Shown: positions 55,969 through 56,082 of the stretch, piece after piece
Numbering within the stretch: position 1 is the stretch's first letter
Layout of the letters: every line of letters begins with the position of its first letter
Source of the DNA: Lacticaseibacillus hegangensis
GTDB lineage: Bacteria; Bacillota; Bacilli; Lactobacillales; Lactobacillaceae
Reading direction: 5' to 3'
Length of the DNA stretch: 56,082 bases
Assembly: GCF_003946465.1 (NCBI RefSeq)
Contig: NZ_RHOL01000019.1
Location: 1 to 56,082 of the forward strand
Notes under the pieces: generated by a model
The model's input: the letters and a program-made list of their open reading frames with translations, nothing else
What the model was told of the DNA's origin: nothing
Database searches by the model: none
Made by a program: the position numbers and the translations under genes

Positions 55969-56009
55969 TACGCCGTTGCAACTTACACTGTTGCAGCGGC
56001 GTCTTTTTT
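55969..56009 (+). terminator. Terminator of the small transcript
   Basis: TACGCCGTTGCAAC / GTTGCAGCGGCGT with a short loop and a run of Ts; may also stop the converging partial gene. Confidence 0.85.
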
Positions 56010-56015
56010 CTACGC

Positions 56016-56082
56016 CTAGTCAAGAGAAATGTTGATGTTCCGGTATTTGTTTTGCCCGGAATTGTTGGTGCGAGACCTCACA
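56016..56082 (-). CDS. Partial gene: C-terminal end only
   Basis: The minus strand is open from the window edge to TAG at 56018-56016, giving the last 22 residues, ending NKYRNINISLD. Its placement just after a terminator that would suit convergent genes supports a real gene end. The family cannot be told. Confidence 0.35.
   Translation of the reverse strand, partial: VRSRTNNSGQNKYRNINISLD

Noticed and set aside
1-56082. CRISPR array, rRNA or prophage
   Set aside because: I saw no regularly spaced repeats, no rRNA-like blocks and no cluster of phage structural genes on either strand.

Overview
The window looks like a chromosomal segment of a GC-rich member of the Lactobacillaceae. Supporting this are low-copy Gram-positive operons (cdaA-cdaR-glmM, glmS, the com pilus operon, ackA, pgi, an LtaS-like synthase), strong AGGAGG-type ribosome sites, a tmRNA whose tag ends in SSYALAA, a DinR/LexA-type SOS box and an ISL3-family insertion sequence. 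I do not name a species. No rRNA, tRNA, CRISPR array or intact prophage was found.

Layout. 1-3.0 kb: a DUF3737 protein, a PatB/MalY-type C-S lyase and an aldo/keto reductase in one tight cluster. 3.1-7.5 kb: an XRE-cupin regulator with a clear palindromic operator, followed by potABCD for spermidine/putrescine uptake. 7.5-9.3 kb: a small AT-richer island joined to the 3' end of potD. It carries two divergent XRE regulators with shared operators, a membrane protein and tiny overlapping membrane ORFs, and is bounded by a 12-bp direct repeat. 9.3-17.7 kb: a membrane protein, a second SSB, a patatin-like lipase, QueH, small unknowns, a type-II P-type ATPase with a terminator-bearing leader, and an acylating aldehyde dehydrogenase.

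18.0-24.9 kb: cdaA-cdaR-glmM (c-di-AMP and cell-wall precursor), then glmS. A complete ISL3-type element with an 8-bp target duplication has inserted exactly at the glmM stop codon, between glmM and its terminator. 24.9-32.6 kb: small membrane protein, VanZ protein, YebC, the complete comGA-GG pseudopilus operon, a YtxK-like methyltransferase and ackA. 32.7-37.7 kb: membrane protein, two tandem paralogous amino-acid permeases, a serine recombinase with several active-site substitutions, and ssrA (tmRNA).

37.7-48.1 kb: an OmpR-type two-component system, a PheB-like ACT protein, a membrane protein with repeated promoter elements, a Y-family DNA polymerase whose promoter holds an SOS box, a second aldo/keto reductase, an FtsX-like permease with a P-loop-less partner, an LTA-synthase-type enzyme and a second VanZ protein. 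48.1-56.1 kb: a GRP-family sugar transporter behind a long structured leader, pgi, an EndA-like lipoprotein nuclease, a Gfo/Idh/MocA oxidoreductase, an OPT-family transporter, and several previously uncalled 43-58 aa genes. One of these lies behind a folded leader RNA with its own promoter and terminator.

Links between genes. Polyamine import, c-di-AMP signalling, amino-sugar synthesis and acetate production are housekeeping modules. ComG proteins, the extra SSB and the EndA-like nuclease together suggest DNA uptake capacity. The most novel-looking items are the 7.5-9.3 kb mini-island, the degenerate recombinase next to ssrA, and the structured leader with a small ORF at 55.7-56.0 kb.
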